A stretch of DNA of 64,000 bases from Nitrospira defluvii (GTDB lineage Bacteria; Nitrospirota; Nitrospiria; Nitrospirales; Nitrospiraceae): positions 4,177,501 through 4,241,500 of the forward strand of contig FP929003.1 in the NCBI GenBank assembly GCA_000196815.1. The letters are read 5' to 3'. The notes under the pieces were generated by a model that saw only the letters and a program-made list of their open reading frames with translations, was not told the origin of the DNA and did not search any database. Shown here in pieces: positions 35,211 through 43,201 of the stretch. The position numbers and the translations under genes are program-made. Numbering within the stretch: the stretch's first letter is position 1; every line of letters begins with the position of its first letter.

Positions 35211-36167
35211 TCAGCGCAGAATGAACGGCTCCCAGGAGAAGGTCACGGCAAAGATGAGCAAGGCAATCCACCCGATCAGTACACGGGCGGTCCCCAATTC
35301 GCGACCGGGATTTCGCACCGGCGGATGAGCCAACCCCATCAGGCCGGCAAGTCCCACCCACAAGAACCACCCCTTCCAGCCCAACCAGCCGAATACCATC
35401 AGGATCGGCACAAGGGCGACCGCCACACTGCGTTGTCGATCTCCCAAGAGGGCGTAGGCGACATGTCCTCCGTCGAGCTGGCCGATCGGAAGCAGGTTGA
35501 GCGACGTAATGAAGAGCCCGAACCAGGCGGCAAACCCCACCGGATGGAGCACCACGTCTGCGGTAGGAGAGAGCGGACCGATCACCACCCACGACGCGAA
35601 CTGAAGGAGAAGCGGTTCGCCCAGGTGCATGCCATAACTGGTTTGAATCGGCACCACCGTGGAAAGCCGGAGGCCGATCACGAGGGCAACCACCGCGACG
35701 ACAAACCCCGCGATCGGACCGGCGACCCCGATATCGAACAGGGCCCGACGATCCGTCAACGGCGCCCGCATCCGGATGATCGCTCCGAACGTGCCGACGA
35801 AATGTGGTAATCCCGGCACGAACAGCGGCAGCGACGTCGGCACACCATGGATGCGCGACAACACATAGTGGCCCAGTTCATGCGTTACCAGAATACCCAG
35901 CAGGGTGGCGGCAAACGGAACACCCCGCCATAACGAGCCGGGATCATCGACCAGAAAATTCCACGGGCCGACGAGCGGATTGGTGTTGGTTTGGTAGGCC
36001 CCGGCCCAGAGGACGGTAAAGACGGTGAGCAGAAACAGGAGCGCCGGAAGCATCCATGCAGAGAACTGCGGGCGTTCCTCTTCCCATTCGTCCTCGTCAC
36101 TCTCCTCGGGCGAGAGGCTAATCAGTTCGTCCGGAGACCGCGGCTGCTCCGAGTCGTCACGGTTCAT
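35211..36167 (-). CDS. Site-2-protease-type membrane metalloprotease (M50 family)
   Basis: This 318-residue protein has an acidic cytosolic N terminus and about six helices. HELGHYVLS (about 97-105) carries the zinc-binding HExxH, and NLLPIGQLDGGH (about 225-236) supplies the third ligand (the NPxxG/LDG element of M50 proteases). It thus has a complete active site. Family members cut transmembrane helices of regulators. It is transcribed just ahead of the zinc-ribbon HEAGH protein. The substrate is unknown. Confidence 0.88.
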   Translation of the reverse strand: MNRDDSEQPRSPDELISLSPEESDEDEWEEERPQFSAWMLPALLFLLTVFTVLWAGAYQTNTNPLVGPWNFLVDDPGSLWRGVPFAATLLGILVTHELGHYVLSRIHGVPTSLPLFVPGLPHFVGTFGAIIRMRAPLTDRRALFDIGVAGPIAGFVVAVVALVIGLRLSTVVPIQTSYGMHLGEPLLLQFASWVVIGPLSPTADVVLHPVGFAAWFGLFITSLNLLPIGQLDGGHVAYALLGDRQRSVAVALVPILMVFGWLGWKGWFLWVGLAGLMGLAHPPVRNPGRELGTARVLIGWIALLIFAVTFSWEPFILR

Positions 36168-36259
36168 GCCAGGCCTCCAGCCCTACCAGATTGGTGAACA
36201 AGACTTTCGACATCCCAAGAACAGCCCGGGAGGTATCGGAGATACCATCATAACAACCT

Positions 36260-36384
36260 GCAGGGTGGTCAAAAATCCGTCCGGCAAGGCCCCAGCGAGT
36301 GAAGAGGCGAATCGTACTGTGAGTCGTACATTGAGCCTCTGAACGATGCGAGAACGCTGCCGGCAGACTTTTTCAACACCCTGC
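36260..36384. repeat. Long-hairpin palindromic repeat, copy 3 of 3
   Basis: The arms gcagggtggtcaaaaatcc and the inverse of the end (tttttcaacaccctgc) pair with few mismatches. The core (caaggccccagcgag ... cgtact ... cgtac ... gatgcgagaacg) is shared with the copies at 17064 and 27566. It ends at the stop codon of the HTH/metallo-beta-lactamase gene, so it may terminate transcription there. Confidence 0.85.
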
Positions 36385-37220
36385 TAAGAGTAGAACGGAT
36401 TGTGGAGTAACTCTTCACGAACCGTGGTGGCCGGTCCATGTCCCGGGAACAGCCTTGTGTCAGGAACCAGCGTCAGTACCTGCTTCCGGACCGATTCCAG
36501 ATGGGTCTCATAGAGCCCGGCTGGATTGGAGCGACCGATGGAGCCGGCAAACAGCGTATCCCCCACAAAACAGATCGGGGCACCGGCCTGTTCAACACGG
36601 TAACAGACCCCGCCCGGTGTATGGCCCGGCGTGGGCATGAACCGCACAGTCAGCCCGCCGACCTGCAGCGTCTCGCCTCCCTGCGGCACGTGCAGCAGCT
36701 GTTGCGCCGGACGCCAGCTCAAGAGATCGAGATCGTCAGAGCCAAGATAGACCGGGACCGGGTAGGCCTTCAGGATCGCCTCAATTCCCTCGGCATGATC
36801 GGAGTGACCATGCGTCAGACAAATCGCCCGCAGGCGCAGATTCCGCCCGGCGAGAACCGCCAGCATCCCGCCGGCGTTGTACGCAGTATCGACCAGCACG
36901 GCCTCTCCGCGATCATGAACGACATAGCCCTTGACCTCATACCCGCCGATCGACCCGAACACGGTCTCCACATGCGGCAGAGACGAAGGGAACGCCTCAG
37001 GGGTCCAACCATCCACCACCTGCGCCAGCGGTTCCGCCCTCAGCCCGAGCGCCTTGGCCACAGCCCGGACCTGTTCGCGACTCCGTGGCGATTGCCCCCG
37101 CTCCAGGTCACTCACTTCGACTTCAGACAAGCCACTCGCACGCGCGACATCGACAACCGACCGCTGCTGCCCGTTGCGAGCCTTCTTCAGAATATCGCTG
37201 AGTTCGTCTTCAAGAGGCAT
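36384..37220 (-). CDS. XRE-type HTH fused to a metallo-beta-lactamase-fold hydrolase
   Basis: The ATG at 37220 follows a GGAG at 7 bp; the frame to 37247 is not needed. The N-terminal 65 residues have an XRE-type HTH (VVDVARASGLSEVEVSDLERG). The rest is an MBL hydrolase: THGHSDHAEG (motif 2), PGHTPGG (motif 3), VGDTLF (motif 4) and PGHGPATT (motif 5), which together supply all zinc ligands. This layout of glyoxalase-II-like hydrolase plus DNA-binding head is unusual. It may be a regulator that senses a metabolite, or simply an enzyme with a co-opted HTH. Confidence 0.85.
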   Translation of the reverse strand: MPLEDELSDILKKARNGQQRSVVDVARASGLSEVEVSDLERGQSPRSREQVRAVAKALGLRAEPLAQVVDGWTPEAFPSSLPHVETVFGSIGGYEVKGYVVHDRGEAVLVDTAYNAGGMLAVLAGRNLRLRAICLTHGHSDHAEGIEAILKAYPVPVYLGSDDLDLLSWRPAQQLLHVPQGGETLQVGGLTVRFMPTPGHTPGGVCYRVEQAGAPICFVGDTLFAGSIGRSNPAGLYETHLESVRKQVLTLVPDTRLFPGHGPATTVREELLHNPFYS

Positions 37221-37253
37221 AGGAGTCTCCGGCCTAAGCACGAACAAACGCGT

Positions 37254-38702
37254 TTAACTCTCCGGTACCAGCGTAATTTCCTTCACTTCACCGAAACTGG
37301 CCAACACTTTCGACAGGGCCTCACCGGATCCGACGGCCAGAATCCGCAGCCGCTCGGGATTAAAATGGGCCTTCGCCGCCCGTTGAATATCCTCTTTCGT
37401 CAGCTTCACCACCTTGTCGCGGATCTGCTGCAGCCAATCTTTCGGCAACCCGTCATACTCAAGATCCATCAGCCGCCCCACAATGCTCGAGGCGCTGGTG
37501 AATGAGAAGACGAACGAGTTCACATAGGCTTCCTTCGCTTCTTCCAATTCGGTGTCGGTCACCGGTTCATTGCGCATCCGTTCCATGTTGGCCACGAACC
37601 GGTTCACCACTTCCTGAGTCGAAGACAGCTTGGTTTCGGCGCGCATCAGCCAGACGCCGTCGTCGTACACACTGGCCCGTAGACCGCTGCCGACGGAATA
37701 GGCCAGGCCGCGCTTCGTGCGCACGTCGTTGAAGAGCCGGCTGCGGAACGAACTCCCGCCCAGGATGTCGTTGGCGATCGCGACCGCTACGTAATCGGGG
37801 TCGGTTTCCTTGATGGTCAGATGTCCCACCCGCAGGTGAGTTTGCGATGTGTCCTTGTTCACGAACCGTACGAGACCGGTCTTGGCATCGGTCTCGGACA
37901 CCGCGGGAATCGTGACGGCGGGCACGTTGCCCTTGGTCCAATCGCCGAAGGCCTCGCGCAACAGGGCTAACATGTCGGCCTTCTCGAAGTCGCCGGTCAC
38001 GCCGAGGATGATGCCGTTGGGATGAACGGTCCGCTGATGAAACGCCACCAGATCTTCGCGGGTGATCGCATCGATCGAACGAACCGAGGTTTCACGGGCA
38101 CTCGGATGGGTTGAGCCATAGAGCAGCTTGGCGAACTCCCGCCCCACGATCGACCCGGGACTGTCCTGCCGCCGCCTGATGCCTTCCAGCGCCTGCAATT
38201 TCGCCAACTCCACCCGGCTCTGTTCGAAGGCCGGCCGTCGCAACAGATCGGCGAAGATCTGCAGCCCGCGCCTCAGATCTTTCTTCAGCACATCGAGAGA
38301 CGCCGCCCCGGACTCTTTCGCAAATCCGATCGACATCGAAGCCGCCAATTGTTCGAGCGCTTCATCGACCTCATCGGGGGACATTGCGGCCGAACCGCCC
38401 GTGCGCATCACCGCCCCGGTCATGCCGGCCAGTCCAACCTTGTCCGCCGGGTCCAACCAGCTGCCGGTTCTGAGCGTGGCATTGACCGTCACCAGCGGGA
38501 GTTCGTGATCTTCGAGCAGATAGACCACCATGCCGTTTTCCAGCACCACACGCTCCGCATCCGGAGGGTTAAATTCCACCGTCGGGAACCGCATCGTGCG
38601 AGGATCGTTCGACGTCGGGTCCGCCGCCAATCCCACCGTCGCTTGCAACAGGAGCATGAACACCATGGCAACACACGACATCCGTCCCATCGCTTTCCTC
38701 AT
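37254..38702 (-). CDS. M16 peptidase-like protein, inactive partner
   Basis: The frame starts at 38762, but the ATG at 38702 has a GAGAGGA at 7 bp and begins a signal peptide ending near VGLAADP, so it is preferred (482 residues). It has the two-lobed M16 fold (LEDHELPLVTVNATLRTG, and the paired FVNKDTSQTHLRVGH region). The position of the usual HxxEH reads VGLAGMTGAVMR, with no His or Glu, so it has lost zinc binding. It lies just after the active partner. Such pairs often act as heterodimers in the periplasm. Confidence 0.88.
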   Translation of the reverse strand: MRKAMGRMSCVAMVFMLLLQATVGLAADPTSNDPRTMRFPTVEFNPPDAERVVLENGMVVYLLEDHELPLVTVNATLRTGSWLDPADKVGLAGMTGAVMRTGGSAAMSPDEVDEALEQLAASMSIGFAKESGAASLDVLKKDLRRGLQIFADLLRRPAFEQSRVELAKLQALEGIRRRQDSPGSIVGREFAKLLYGSTHPSARETSVRSIDAITREDLVAFHQRTVHPNGIILGVTGDFEKADMLALLREAFGDWTKGNVPAVTIPAVSETDAKTGLVRFVNKDTSQTHLRVGHLTIKETDPDYVAVAIANDILGGSSFRSRLFNDVRTKRGLAYSVGSGLRASVYDDGVWLMRAETKLSSTQEVVNRFVANMERMRNEPVTDTELEEAKEAYVNSFVFSFTSASSIVGRLMDLEYDGLPKDWLQQIRDKVVKLTKEDIQRAAKAHFNPERLRILAVGSGEALSKVLASFGEVKEITLVPES

Positions 38703-38734
38703 GACAATTCCTCTCTCCGCTTCACGCGTCACAC

Positions 38735-38753
38735 GATACGCTTCACGAACGAC
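38735..38753. repeat. Single copy of the GATACGCTTCACGAACGAC repeat
   Basis: GATACGCTTCACGAACGAC occurs here in the gap upstream of the inactive M16 gene, and in nearly identical form at 49709-49723 and 59732-59757. No inverted partner is seen near this copy, so it is probably a solo end of the short inverted-repeat element described below. Confidence 0.6.
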
Positions 38754-38758
38754 GGGCC

Positions 38759-40330
38759 TCATCGGGTCACCTCACCCACCGCCGCCATTTTCTTGTCTTG
38801 TGCCTTCTTGACCAGGACACCGACCGTCCGGTTCGGCTTCGTCAAATACTGGGCGGCCACCCGCTGTACGTCGGCCGGTGTGACGGCCGCGATCCGGTCA
38901 CGTGCGCTCAGCACATACCGCCAGGTGCCGGCCACGGTCTGATAAAAAGCTAACTGTGAGGCGAGGCCGCTGTTCGAACGCAGGGATCGCACCAGATCCG
39001 CATCGAGTCCATTGAGTACCCGCTCGAACTCCTTGGCCGAAATCGGCTCGGTCTTCAGCCGGTCGAGTTCCTCGTAAATCGCGGTTTCCACTTCCGTCAC
39101 GCTATGGGGCGCAAGCGGGGTCGCCGCGATCACGAACAGGTTCGGGGCGCGGACGCCGGGATAATTCGTATCGGACAACACCGAAGCCGCCAGTCGCTTA
39201 TCGCGCACGAGCGTGCTGTACAACCGGGACGTCACGCCCTCGGTCAACACTTCGTCGATCACATCGAACACAAAATCGTCGGGATGGCCGATGGTGGGTT
39301 TGTGATAGCCGATCGCCAACGCGGGCTCCGCATCGAATTCGATTTCGACACGCCGCTCACCGCGTTGCGGCGGCTCCTCCGTCACCAGGGATGGAATGGG
39401 AGGCGCGGCCGGAATTTTTCCGAAGGTCTGCTCGATCAACGCAATGACTTCTTTCGGATTGATGTCCCCGACAATCGCCACTGTCGCGTTGTTCGGTCCG
39501 TAATAGGTCTTGAAGAACGCCTCTGTCGCCGCCGGCGTGAGGGACAGGATGTCCGAGCCCCAGCCGATGGTCGGCACCCCGTATTGATGCGCCTGGAACG
39601 CGGTGGAAGTGAACGTTTCGTAGAGCAGGCCGTTCGGACTGTCATCCGTCCGGAGCCGCCGCTCCTCCATGACCACACCCCGCTCCTTATAAAATTCGCG
39701 CAGGACCGGATGCGCCATCCGGTCCGACTCCAGCGCCGCCCAGAGCGGCAACCGGTTGGCCGGCAGACTGATGACATAGCGTGTGATGTCTTTGCCGGTC
39801 GACGCATTCAGACCGACGCCGCCGTGACGCTGATAGAGCAACGCCATTTCATTGCCCACCACATACTCGCCCGCCTTCTCCTGCAGTTCTTTGAAACGCC
39901 GCTGCAGCTGTTGGACCGTCTCGGAGAGAGCCGGAGTCTTGCCCTCCGCCTGCGCGCGGGCGGCCTCTTCACGTTCACGCCGGTCGAGCTCGGTGCCGAC
40001 CATCGCCAAATCGTCCAGAACGGCTTGCTCCCGCTCATAATCTCGTGTGCCGACCTTCCGCGTGCCTTTGAACGCCATATGTTCGTACAGATGCGCCAGG
40101 CCGGTCTGGCCGACCTGCTCATTCACCCCGCCGACCCCGAACGTCATGTTGACGCTGACGATCGGCGCCTGGTGCCGTTCCACCATCAACACGGTCATCC
40201 CGTTGGCAAGCTTGTGCTCGATGACCCGGTCGGCCAGGCTCGGGGACCCGGCCTGACCCGGCACGGCTGCCGCAAGCACTCCGGCCAGGATAAGCGCACC
40301 CATTGTTCTCGCCCCTGTGATGCTGATCAT
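38759..40330 (-). CDS. M16-family zinc peptidase, active partner
   Basis: This 523-residue protein starts with a signal peptide (MGALILAGVLAAAVPGQA). Its catalytic site is intact: HLYEHMAFKGT (HxxEH, about 81-85), with the downstream Glu located in the following helical region, as in pitrilysin. A second lobe lies from about residue 275 (GDINPKEVIALIEQTFG). The start overlaps the gph stop by 4 bp. The following gene is its inactive paralogue. It probably degrades peptides in the periplasm. Confidence 0.92.
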   Translation of the reverse strand: MISITGARTMGALILAGVLAAAVPGQAGSPSLADRVIEHKLANGMTVLMVERHQAPIVSVNMTFGVGGVNEQVGQTGLAHLYEHMAFKGTRKVGTRDYEREQAVLDDLAMVGTELDRREREEAARAQAEGKTPALSETVQQLQRRFKELQEKAGEYVVGNEMALLYQRHGGVGLNASTGKDITRYVISLPANRLPLWAALESDRMAHPVLREFYKERGVVMEERRLRTDDSPNGLLYETFTSTAFQAHQYGVPTIGWGSDILSLTPAATEAFFKTYYGPNNATVAIVGDINPKEVIALIEQTFGKIPAAPPIPSLVTEEPPQRGERRVEIEFDAEPALAIGYHKPTIGHPDDFVFDVIDEVLTEGVTSRLYSTLVRDKRLAASVLSDTNYPGVRAPNLFVIAATPLAPHSVTEVETAIYEELDRLKTEPISAKEFERVLNGLDADLVRSLRSNSGLASQLAFYQTVAGTWRYVLSARDRIAAVTPADVQRVAAQYLTKPNRTVGVLVKKAQDKKMAAVGEVTR

Positions 40331-40977
40331 AGGAAAAGCTCCATCAGTTCCTCCGGTCGTTCAATAAACCAATCGGGCTGACAGGCGGCCATCTTCTGAC
40401 GGTTGCCCATGCCATACCCCACCGCACAGACCCGGATGCCTGCATTGTGACCGCCGTTGATGTCGTTGGTGCTGTCGCCGACCAGCACCGTGCGGTCCTT
40501 CTCGACTCCGAGTTGTTCCATCACATGCACCAGCATGCCGGGCTCGGGCTTAAGACCGAACCCGTTGTCGCCGCCGACCACATAGACAAAGTGTTGCGGA
40601 CCAAGGCCCTTCAAAATCACGTTGGCATATTCGATCGCCTTATTGGTCGCCACGGCCTTGGGCTTGGCGGAGAAGTGGGTGAGGACCTGGTCGATCCCCG
40701 GATAAAACGAGGTGCGATCCAGGCAATGTTCCAGATAATGTCCCCGAAAGACTCGAAGCGCTTCATCGTACAAGTCCTTGTTGCCTTCGCCGACCGCCAG
40801 CCGCAACAGCTTCTTCACGCCGTCGCCGACGAATCCGAAAATTTCCTCCTGCGGGCGCTCCGGCACACCCAGATCGCGCAACGTCAAATTGACGCTGTCG
40901 GCGATATCCCATTTCGACTCGATCAAGGTGCCGTCGAGGTCGAAAATCAGCAAATCGATCTCTGCCTTCTTCGTCAT
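40327..40977 (-). CDS. gph: Phosphoglycolate-phosphatase-type HAD hydrolase
   Basis: The 216-residue protein has HAD motif I FDLDGTLIES (about 12-21), motif II VATNKA, motif III Lys in FGLKPEPGML, and motif IV VGDSTNDINGG. A helical cap follows motif I, as in Gph. The family removes phosphate from 2-phosphoglycolate, a by-product of DNA repair and of oxygenation in CO2 fixation. Other small phosphoesters are possible substrates. It overlaps the M16 gene by 4 bp and the upstream exported-protein gene by 4 bp, so it sits in an operon. Confidence 0.88.
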   Translation of the reverse strand: MTKKAEIDLLIFDLDGTLIESKWDIADSVNLTLRDLGVPERPQEEIFGFVGDGVKKLLRLAVGEGNKDLYDEALRVFRGHYLEHCLDRTSFYPGIDQVLTHFSAKPKAVATNKAIEYANVILKGLGPQHFVYVVGGDNGFGLKPEPGMLVHVMEQLGVEKDRTVLVGDSTNDINGGHNAGIRVCAVGYGMGNRQKMAACQPDWFIERPEELMELFL

Positions 40978-41555
40978 TCTCGTGCCTTTCGCAACTCGGC
41001 CTGCAAGGCCGCCAACGACTCATGGCGCACTCCGTCCTTCTCGTCTAACATGGCCTGCCGGACCACGTTCAGCATCCGCTTCTGACCGACATGGGGCGGG
41101 AGAATCGGTTCCATGATTTTCCATCGTGCCCCCTGCACCTTCACACGGACACGCACCTGCTCCGTGCCCGGTTCCGGCACGAACCCGGCCGTATCCAAGT
41201 ACATGACGCCCAGCACATGAAACTCCACCGGCACCAATACCTCCAACCTGTTCACAATCTCCCACTGGCGAAAATCGTCCGGCACCGTGAAGCCGTTGAT
41301 GACGATGACTTTGCCCCAAGCCGGCTCTTCCTTCCAGTCCACGAGGCCCGCCACCGCCTCGAAGGAACCGGCATCCAGCCGCACCCCCTTGTTGTCGAGA
41401 GCAAAGTATTTCTCCACCACCTTCGCTGGAGAATGCGACACCGCATTGGTTTGAGCCAAGCCCGGAGTCGCAGAAGCCGACAGCAGAAGCACTGCCGCGA
41501 TAAACGTGATGAACACACTACGCCGTGGACTGTTCATGCGACTACGCCACCTCAT
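40974..41555 (-). CDS. Exported protein, unknown function
   Basis: This 193-residue protein has a signal peptide (VFITFIAAVLLLSASATPGLAQ), then a small alpha/beta domain with a conserved-looking core (KVVEKYFALDNKGVRL, EFHVLGVMYLDTAGF, VRVRVKVQGARWKIMEPILPPHVG). Its ATG at 41537 is an alternative start. The end overlaps gph by 4 bp, and its start overlaps the pyk stop region. The fold resembles the NTF2-like superfamily at its C terminus, but this is not certain. Confidence 0.75.
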   Translation of the reverse strand: MRWRSRMNSPRRSVFITFIAAVLLLSASATPGLAQTNAVSHSPAKVVEKYFALDNKGVRLDAGSFEAVAGLVDWKEEPAWGKVIVINGFTVPDDFRQWEIVNRLEVLVPVEFHVLGVMYLDTAGFVPEPGTEQVRVRVKVQGARWKIMEPILPPHVGQKRMLNVVRQAMLDEKDGVRHESLAALQAELRKARE

Positions 41556-42993
41556 GCAATTTCATCAGATTCGTCCCGCCCGGCTGTCCGATTCTGGTGC
41601 CCGACAAAATGACGATCCGTTGCCCGCTCCGTGCCAGTCCCTCGGCCTTCAAGCACCGCTCAGCCTCGTTGACCCGCTCATCGGTCGTTGGAATCTGCGG
41701 CACGGTGCGGGGAAGGACCCCCCAATACAACGCCATCTGCCGGCGGACCGTCTCGAACGGCGTCAACGCGATGATCGGCGCAACCGGACGTTGCTTGGAA
41801 ACCAGCCGGGCCGTGGTCCCCCGTTCACTGAAGGCGACGATCGCACTCGCGCCGATCGTCGCCGCCGCTGAATAGGCCGACAGCGAGATGGCTTCCGGAA
41901 TAGAGTCCTGCCCCTGCTCGCCCTGCGAGCGACGGACAAAACAGGGCCCCGTTTCGACTTCGGCCGCCCGGATGATCCGATCCATCACCTGCACGACTTC
42001 CACCGGGTAATGGCCGACGGCCGTTTCCGCGGAGAGCATCACGGCATCGGTGCCGTCGAACACGGCATTGGCCACATCCGACGCTTCCGCCCTGGTCGGC
42101 CGCAGATGTTGCGTCATGGACTCGAGCATCTGCGTCGCGGTGATCACCAGCCGTCGTTGGCGATTGGCCGTCGCGATGATGCGCTTCTGCAACACCGGCA
42201 CGGCTTCCGGGCCGAGTTCAACGCCCAAATCTCCGCGCGCCACCATGACCCCGTCGGCATGGGCGAGAATGGCCTCCAGGTCCGTCACCGCCTCCTGCCG
42301 CTCGATCTTGGCGATCACCGGCACGTCGCCGCCGCATTCGGCAATCAATTCCTTGGCGGCCATGATGTCCTGCGCTCCACGGACAAAGGATAACGCGATA
42401 TAGTCCACGCCCTGCGCCACGCCGAAACGCACATCGTCCCGGTCTTTCTCCGTCAGGGTCGGAGCGCTCACGACCGTGCCGGGCAGATTCATACCCTTAT
42501 GAGACGTCACACGTCCGCCTGCCACCACGGTACACTCTACCGCACCATCCACGATTCGATCCGCCGTCAATTCCACCAAACCGTCATCGATGAGTATTTT
42601 TGCCCCTGGCCGAATGTCCCTGGTCAGCGCCTGATAGGTGACAGGGATATCCTGCACCGTACCCGTGGCGAGCACCGTCCTGGCGCCGATCTGCCCGCCG
42701 GATCGCAAGGACATCGTCCTCAGCCGAACTCGCTGACCGGCGATGAGCTCCAGCGCGCCGTCGATCTCGCCGACGCGAATGCGCGGCCCCTGCAGGTCCT
42801 GGATGATCGCAATCGCCACCCCGTGGCGATCGGCCGTGTCGCGAATCGTCTTGATCGCTCGCCCATGCGAGTCGTGCGTGCCGTGGGAAAAATTCAAACG
42901 GGCTGCATCCATGCCGCTTCGAATGAGCTGCTCGAGCACAACGACGCCATCGCTCGCCGGACCAATGGTGCAGACGATTTTCGCTTTTCGCAT
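41542..42993 (-). CDS. pyk: Pyruvate kinase
   Basis: The ATG at 42993 (MRKAKIVCTIGPASDG) is the classic start; the longer frame to 43131 is rejected. This 483-residue enzyme makes ATP and pyruvate from phosphoenolpyruvate. The catalytic motifs RLNFSHGTHD, the Lys in VIAKIERQEA, and GDLGVELGPEAVP are present, followed by the monovalent-cation site region (TATQMLESM). A C-terminal allosteric domain spans about 350-470. It is divergent from the phosphofructokinase-like gene (next), which suggests a joint control of glycolysis. Confidence 0.95.
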   Translation of the reverse strand: MRKAKIVCTIGPASDGVVVLEQLIRSGMDAARLNFSHGTHDSHGRAIKTIRDTADRHGVAIAIIQDLQGPRIRVGEIDGALELIAGQRVRLRTMSLRSGGQIGARTVLATGTVQDIPVTYQALTRDIRPGAKILIDDGLVELTADRIVDGAVECTVVAGGRVTSHKGMNLPGTVVSAPTLTEKDRDDVRFGVAQGVDYIALSFVRGAQDIMAAKELIAECGGDVPVIAKIERQEAVTDLEAILAHADGVMVARGDLGVELGPEAVPVLQKRIIATANRQRRLVITATQMLESMTQHLRPTRAEASDVANAVFDGTDAVMLSAETAVGHYPVEVVQVMDRIIRAAEVETGPCFVRRSQGEQGQDSIPEAISLSAYSAAATIGASAIVAFSERGTTARLVSKQRPVAPIIALTPFETVRRQMALYWGVLPRTVPQIPTTDERVNEAERCLKAEGLARSGQRIVILSGTRIGQPGGTNLMKLHEVA

Positions 42994-43201
42994 GGCGCTG
43001 TGCTTCTGTCTTGACAAGATCAGCCCGGCACACCATCTTGTACGTGACCGGTGAGGCTCGAGGCATCCGTGATTCGGTCGGCAACGGATCATTCTAACAA
43101 ACCCGCCACCATGCCGCAAAAGAACATCCACTTACTTTTCAGGGATCCACCATGCTCAGCCGCATTAAAATTTACTTACGAACCGGCACGCGAGGCCACG
43201 C

